Below are positions 6,738-10,098 of a stretch of DNA of 10,098 bases, piece after piece. This DNA is from an uncultured Pelolinea sp. GTDB lineage: Bacteria > Chloroflexota > Anaerolineae > Anaerolineales > Anaerolineaceae. The stretch is from NCBI GenBank assembly GCA_937902055.1, contig CALGUJ010000241.1, forward strand, positions 1 through 10,098, in the 5' to 3' direction. The position numbers were made by a program, and so were the translations under genes. The notes under the pieces are model-generated. The model was given only the letters and a program-made list of their open reading frames with translations, had not been told where the DNA came from and made no database searches. Every line of letters begins with the position of its first letter. Position 1 is the first letter of the stretch.

Positions 6738-7391
6738 ATGGATCATATTATCACTGCACTGGAGCCGCAAAAGAACGATCCGCAGAGGATCAATGTTTAT
6801 ATTGATTACCAATTTGCGTTTGGAATCAGCAGATTTATCGGCGCATGGTTGAAAAAGGGCGAGCAATTGGATGAAAACAGAATCCGATCGCTGCTGGATA
6901 GAGATCATTACGAAAAAGCACTGCAGAAAGCGTTACATTTTATTGCTTACCAACCGCGGTCCGAAAAAGAAATCCGTGCCAGATTGACTAAATGTGGTTT
7001 TGAAGAGGGAGTCATTGAACGGGTTTTAACGGAATTGGTAGAAAAAAAATATTTGGATGATGCGCGTTTTGCGCAGGATTGGGTGGAGAGCCGCTCGCAA
7101 TCCAAGCCGCGCAGCAGGCGTTTTTACATGTATGAATTGAAAAACAAAGGTATTTCAGAGGCTGCCATTCAAAATGCGATTGAAACCGCGCCTGAAGATG
7201 CAGAATTGGCGTACGCCTTGGGCAGTAAATACTTGAATCGATTATCAAATTTGGATGATGCAGAATTTGTAAAAAAAATGCAAGGAGTTTTGGCCCGCAG
7301 GGCATTCTCGTATGACGTAATCAAGGAAACTATCAATCAGTTGGTCACAAATCGAAAATTGGAAGGAAGTAAAAGAGGAAAATATGGATAA
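6738..7391 (+). CDS. recX: Regulatory protein RecX
   Basis: RecX binds RecA filaments and limits (in some species aids) strand exchange during recombination and the SOS response. The 217 residues form the expected all-helical array of three-helix repeats. The N-terminus INVYIDYQFAFGI (18-30) matches the family's usual beta-hairpin start, ALHFIAYQPRSEKEIRARL (65-83) is the signature ALxxL-x-RxRSxxEL-like helix, and YLDDARFAQDW (105-115) is the second hallmark motif. The ATG at 6738 is supported by this alignment, but the nearest Shine-Dalgarno candidate is AAAGG 16 nt upstream inside a terminator-like hairpin, so initiation is probably weak or regulated. The stop at 7389-7391 overlaps the rny start by 8 bp. 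RecX genes usually follow recA; here recA is not adjacent, and rfbB lies upstream in divergent orientation. Confidence 0.93.
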   Translation: MDHIITALEPQKNDPQRINVYIDYQFAFGISRFIGAWLKKGEQLDENRIRSLLDRDHYEKALQKALHFIAYQPRSEKEIRARLTKCGFEEGVIERVLTELVEKKYLDDARFAQDWVESRSQSKPRSRRFYMYELKNKGISEAAIQNAIETAPEDAELAYALGSKYLNRLSNLDDAEFVKKMQGVLARRAFSYDVIKETINQLVTNRKLEGSKRGKYG

Positions 7392-8907
7392 TTTGGGAAC
7401 GGTGATAATCATCAGCGTCCTGGCTGTCCTGGTTCTGTCTTTTATCGGTGGTCAGTTGATCGCTCGAATGCAGCGAAAAACCGAGCACGAAAAAGCCGAA
7501 CAAATTTTGCAGGAAGCCAAAGATAAGGCAACGGTGATCGAGTTGGAAGCTCGCGATAACGCTCTGAAGATTAAACAGGAGAGCGAAGCCGAGATCAGCC
7601 GCCGCCGAATGGACTTATCGCACGAGGACGAACGGCTGCAAAAGCGCAGGACTGAACTGGATAGCCGCATCGAGCGTCTGGAGCAGCGCGAAATCCAGGT
7701 CAACAAACGCCAGAGCACGGTGGATAAACGCGCCAATGAAGTCGAGAAGCTTTATGCTGACCAGTTGGATAAACTCCAGCAGGTTTCTCACATGACTGTG
7801 GAAGAAGCCAAACAGGAATTATTAACTGAAGTCGAGAAAGAAGCCCGCGGCGACATGGCGCGCATCATTCGCCAGATCGAAGCGGAAGCCCGCCAGGAAG
7901 GCGAGAAACGCGCGCGTGAACTGATCACGGAAACCATCCAGCGCGTGGCTTCCGACCAGGTGGCGCAGGTGACGACCTCGACGGTTTCATTGCCGAACGA
8001 GGAGATGAAAGGCCGCATTGTTGGCCGTAATGGCCGCAACATCCGCGCTTTCGAGCAGGCTGCCGGCGTTGACGTAATCGTGGACGATACACCCGAAGCG
8101 GTGACGATTTCCTGCTTCGACCCCACCCGGCGTGAAATTGCCCGGCGTCCACTGGAACGCTTGATCTCGGACGGCCGTATACATCCGGCGCACATCGAAA
8201 AAATCCTGGCGGAAGAGGAAAAAGAAGTCCAGCGCGTTATCGAACAAGCCGGTGAACAGGCTGCCTTTGACGCCGGCGTGGCCGGATTGCCGATGGACGT
8301 ACTGCGTATGCTGGGGCGTCTGAAATTCCGCACTTCTTACGGGCAGAATCAATTGACGCATGCGGTTGAGTCGGCCATGATCGCCGGCTTGATCGCTGTT
8401 GAGATTGGCGCTGACACCGAGGTTGCCAAAGCAGCCGGTTTGCTGCACGATATCGGCAAAGCCATGGATCATAATACGGAAGGCACCCATGCCGTGATCG
8501 GCGCAGAATTCTGCCGGCGCTATCGCTTGAATCCTGCTGTGATCAACGCGATCGAATCGCATCACCACGAAAGCGAGCAGCAATCGCTCGAAGCTGTGAT
8601 CGTGGAAGCGGCTGACGCCATTTCAGGCGCCCGCCCCGGCGCCCGCCGTGAAAACCTGGAGCAATACGTCAAACGCCTGCGCGCGCTGGAAGAAATGGCG
8701 CATGCTTATAAGGGTGTCAACCAGGCTTATGCCATCCAGGCCGGACGCGAAGTCCGCATCATCGTCAAACCCGAAATGGTGGACGACCTGGAATCCACAC
8801 GCATGGCGCGGGATATCGCCAAGAACATTGAAGAAACCATGCAATATCCCGGGCAAATTAAGGTGACGGTTATTCGCGAAATGCGCGCGGTTGAATTCGC
8901 CAAATAA
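7384..8907 (+). CDS. rny: Ribonuclease Y
   Basis: A membrane-anchored endoribonuclease that starts mRNA turnover and often replaces RNase E. The 507 residues have all family parts in order: one N-terminal membrane helix (about 4-26), a long charged coiled coil (about 30-190), a KH RNA-binding domain with the GRNGRN loop (214-219) within VSLPNEEMKGRIVGRNGRN, and an HD hydrolase domain (about 323-415) with metal-binding LLHDIGK (353-359, H355 and D356) and ESHHHE (391-396). The C-terminal portion, including GREVRIIVKPE (454-464), is complete. The start ATG at 7384 is preceded by AGAGGA (7374-7379) at a good distance and lies inside the end of recX, so the two are translationally coupled. Length and motifs are normal, with no sign of damage. 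It is followed by a clear terminator. Confidence 0.97.
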   Translation: MDNLGTVIIISVLAVLVLSFIGGQLIARMQRKTEHEKAEQILQEAKDKATVIELEARDNALKIKQESEAEISRRRMDLSHEDERLQKRRTELDSRIERLEQREIQVNKRQSTVDKRANEVEKLYADQLDKLQQVSHMTVEEAKQELLTEVEKEARGDMARIIRQIEAEARQEGEKRARELITETIQRVASDQVAQVTTSTVSLPNEEMKGRIVGRNGRNIRAFEQAAGVDVIVDDTPEAVTISCFDPTRREIARRPLERLISDGRIHPAHIEKILAEEEKEVQRVIEQAGEQAAFDAGVAGLPMDVLRMLGRLKFRTSYGQNQLTHAVESAMIAGLIAVEIGADTEVAKAAGLLHDIGKAMDHNTEGTHAVIGAEFCRRYRLNPAVINAIESHHHESEQQSLEAVIVEAADAISGARPGARRENLEQYVKRLRALEEMAHAYKGVNQAYAIQAGREVRIIVKPEMVDDLESTRMARDIAKNIEETMQYPGQIKVTVIREMRAVEFAK

Positions 8908-8927
8908 ATTAGTTTATAGTAAAGACA

Positions 8928-8970
8928 AAAGGTGCTGCTGGAGGAAATTCCGGGCGGCACCTTTCTTTTT
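8928..8970 (+). terminator. Intrinsic terminator of the recX-rny operon, perhaps bidirectional
   Basis: AAAGGTGC (8928-8935) pairs perfectly with GCACCTTT (8957-8964), and the intervening 21 nt can fold further. CTTTTT follows at 8965-8970. It lies 20 nt after the rny stop, in the 92-bp gap between converging genes. On the minus strand the same stem is followed by TTTTGTCTTT, so it may also weakly stop the transcript of the hydrolase gene. Confidence 0.85.
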
Positions 8971-8999
8971 AAATTATCAATTACTTGCGATTAGGAAAT

Positions 9000-9632
9000 C
9001 TAGAGAAATGGATTGTGGGCTTTTTCTTCTTTAACGCTGGTTTTATCTCCATGGCCGGGGTACAGGATGGTATCTTCGGGTAGGGTAAGGATCTTTTCAC
9101 GAATACTGGAGAATAGATCGGCCTCGTTACCCACCGGCAGATCCGTGCGGCCGATACCGTGATAAAAGATCAAATCACCGCAAAAAGCCGCTCGATCACG
9201 TTCTGCGATGTAGGTCACATGCCCGTGGGAATGGCCGGGGGTATGCAGCACTTTAAAGGATGTTTTTCCCAAAGGTATGATCTGATCATCCACAACCAGC
9301 AAATCCGGGTCGGCGCCGGGCTTTAGCTCAAACCCAAAATCCCTTGAGCCGCCGCCATCCCGCCAAAGCTCCAAATCCAGCGCATGCATGGCGACCGGAA
9401 TCGCGCGGTTGTTCCAATTACGGAACCAATGCACGCCGCTGATATGGTCAAAATGAGCATGGGTGATGAGGATCAACCGCAATTCGAGGTTATTGTTTTC
9501 GAGATAATCCAGAACCAGTTTACTGGGAGTAGAGGGATCGACCAGCGCAGCCTGTTTGCTTTCGTCATCGATCACAAGATAAGTATTGTTCTGGATGGGG
9601 CCTAATATAAAAGTTTGAATCGTGATGGACAT
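9000..9632 (-). CDS. MBL-fold metallo-hydrolase, glyoxalase II-like (YcbL type)
   Basis: A 210-residue metallo-beta-lactamase-fold hydrolase with all metal ligands: THAHFDH (57-63: H58, H60, D62, H63), TPGHSHGH (131-138, H134), CGDLIF (151-156, D153) and PGHGD (192-196, H194). GIGRTDLPVGNEADLFSSI (159-177) and the ending HNPFL are typical of the short, YcbL-like members that lack the C-terminal helical domain of true glyoxalase II. Such proteins hydrolyse thioesters like S-lactoylglutathione or related substrates in the cytoplasm; the natural substrate here is unknown. The frame is open for 75 bp further upstream, but that extension is unlike the family and runs through the end of the preceding gene, so the ATG at 9630-9632 is chosen. 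It lies 7 bp after that gene's stop, with only GGAAAG as a distant ribosome site, suggesting co-transcription. Confidence 0.92.
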   Translation of the reverse strand: MSITIQTFILGPIQNNTYLVIDDESKQAALVDPSTPSKLVLDYLENNNLELRLILITHAHFDHISGVHWFRNWNNRAIPVAMHALDLELWRDGGGSRDFGFELKPGADPDLLVVDDQIIPLGKTSFKVLHTPGHSHGHVTYIAERDRAAFCGDLIFYHGIGRTDLPVGNEADLFSSIREKILTLPEDTILYPGHGDKTSVKEEKAHNPFL

Positions 9633-9639
9633 GGGGGTT

Positions 9640-10098
9640 CTATTTCTTTCCGGAATGCAGGTCGATGAATTGATCGGCAGCCTCAAATACGGTTTCGCGT
9701 TCCACATCCTCGGTGATCACGTGTCCGCTGCGTTCCAGCATTACCTGCTGCACCGGGCTGTTAATCAACAATGTACGGATGCGGCTGGCATGCTCAACAG
9801 GCACGGTTGGATCTACCTTTGAGTTGATCAACAAGACTGGCGCGGCGACCTGCGCCAGGGATTGACGCATGGTTTGAATGGCATCATATAATTCCGCCAA
9901 CGCGCCGGCGGAATACGCCGGGTATTCCACGTGATCCTGGAAAGGTGACTCATTCCGGCCGGTTTTTTTCTCTTTTTTGATCCAGGGCAGGAAATATTTG
10001 AAATACCGGGCGTACCGGACTCGCGCATCCACTGCGAAGGGCGTGGACATGGCGATCACGCCGGCCGTCGCGATCACGATCGCCGCCACGGTCGGGAA
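9640..10098 (-). CDS. Alpha/beta hydrolase, carboxylesterase-like (partial, N-terminus beyond window)
   Basis: The frame is open to the right edge, giving the last 152 residues. VIAMSTPF (about 14-21) is the strand after the nucleophile elbow in Est30/YvaK-type carboxylesterases. INSKVDPTVPVEHA (91-104) contains the acid of the triad (D96), and LERSGHVITEDVE (121-133) contains the catalytic histidine (H126) in the SGHVI-D context typical of this monoacylglycerol-lipase/esterase group. The nucleophile serine (GxSxG) would lie just outside the window, so the triad cannot be checked. A GTG at 10087-10089 is in frame, but starting there would remove the catalytic serine and half the fold, so it is not the true start. 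The gene is followed at 7 bp by the MBL-fold hydrolase gene and probably shares its transcript. The substrate is unknown. Confidence 0.85.
   Translation of the reverse strand, partial: FPTVAAIVIATAGVIAMSTPFAVDARVRYARYFKYFLPWIKKEKKTGRNESPFQDHVEYPAYSAGALAELYDAIQTMRQSLAQVAAPVLLINSKVDPTVPVEHASRIRTLLINSPVQQVMLERSGHVITEDVERETVFEAADQFIDLHSGKK

Noticed and set aside
6666..6908. Minus-strand open frame of 80 codons across the recX start
   Set aside because: It runs through the terminator hairpin and the recX coding sequence and has no supporting signals.
7987..8583. Minus-strand open frame of 198 codons inside rny
   Set aside because: It is an antisense shadow of a strongly conserved coding sequence, with no ribosome site or recognisable domain.
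9633..9707. 25-residue N-terminal extension of the MBL-fold protein
   Set aside because: It overlaps the end of the upstream hydrolase gene and does not resemble the family. The MSITIQ start fits known members.

Overview
The window (10,098 bp, base composition near balanced by eye, with an AT-rich intergenic centre) looks like chromosomal DNA of a non-proteobacterial bacterium. My best guess is phylum Chloroflexota, class Anaerolineae, because of the recX-rny pair and the style of the large membrane glycosyltransferases. That placement is an inference from gene content, not a proven assignment. I see no mobile elements, CRISPR, tRNA or rRNA.

Left part (1-6391, all minus strand, read right to left): a tightly packed surface-polysaccharide operon. 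It starts with rfbB (dTDP-glucose 4,6-dehydratase) and rfbA (glucose-1-phosphate thymidylyltransferase), which overlap by 4 bp. Two tandem, clearly paralogous multi-pass membrane proteins of GT-C glycosyltransferase type follow, each with a C-terminal soluble TPR-like region. Last is a family 2 (DPM1/GtrB-like) glycosyltransferase cut by the window edge. RfbA and RfbB together make dTDP-4-keto-6-deoxyglucose. The downstream proteins probably move sugars onto lipid carriers (GT2) and from carriers onto an acceptor outside the membrane (GT-C). rfbC and rfbD, needed for dTDP-rhamnose, are not in the window.

Centre (6392-6737): a 346-bp divergent intergenic region. It is AT-rich but unusually full of inverted repeats on the plus strand. 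It contains a plausible promoter for rfbB on the minus strand, a plausible plus-strand promoter for recX, and two terminator-like hairpins. The second is a strong stem with a seven-T tract that ends only 3 nt before the recX start codon and partly buries its only Shine-Dalgarno candidate. This is the most unusual part of the window and suggests an attenuator-type leader, or a small structured RNA followed by a terminator.

Right part: recX (RecA modulator) and rny (RNase Y) form a plus-strand operon with an 8-bp overlap, closed by a clear intrinsic terminator. No recA is present next to recX. Converging on them from the right edge are two minus-strand genes: an alpha/beta hydrolase (esterase-like, cut by the window edge) and a glyoxalase-II-like metallo-beta-lactamase-fold hydrolase, 7 bp apart and probably co-transcribed.

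Most of the window is ordinary housekeeping and cell-envelope content. The points worth a second look are the recX leader and the duplicated GT-C/TPR membrane proteins.
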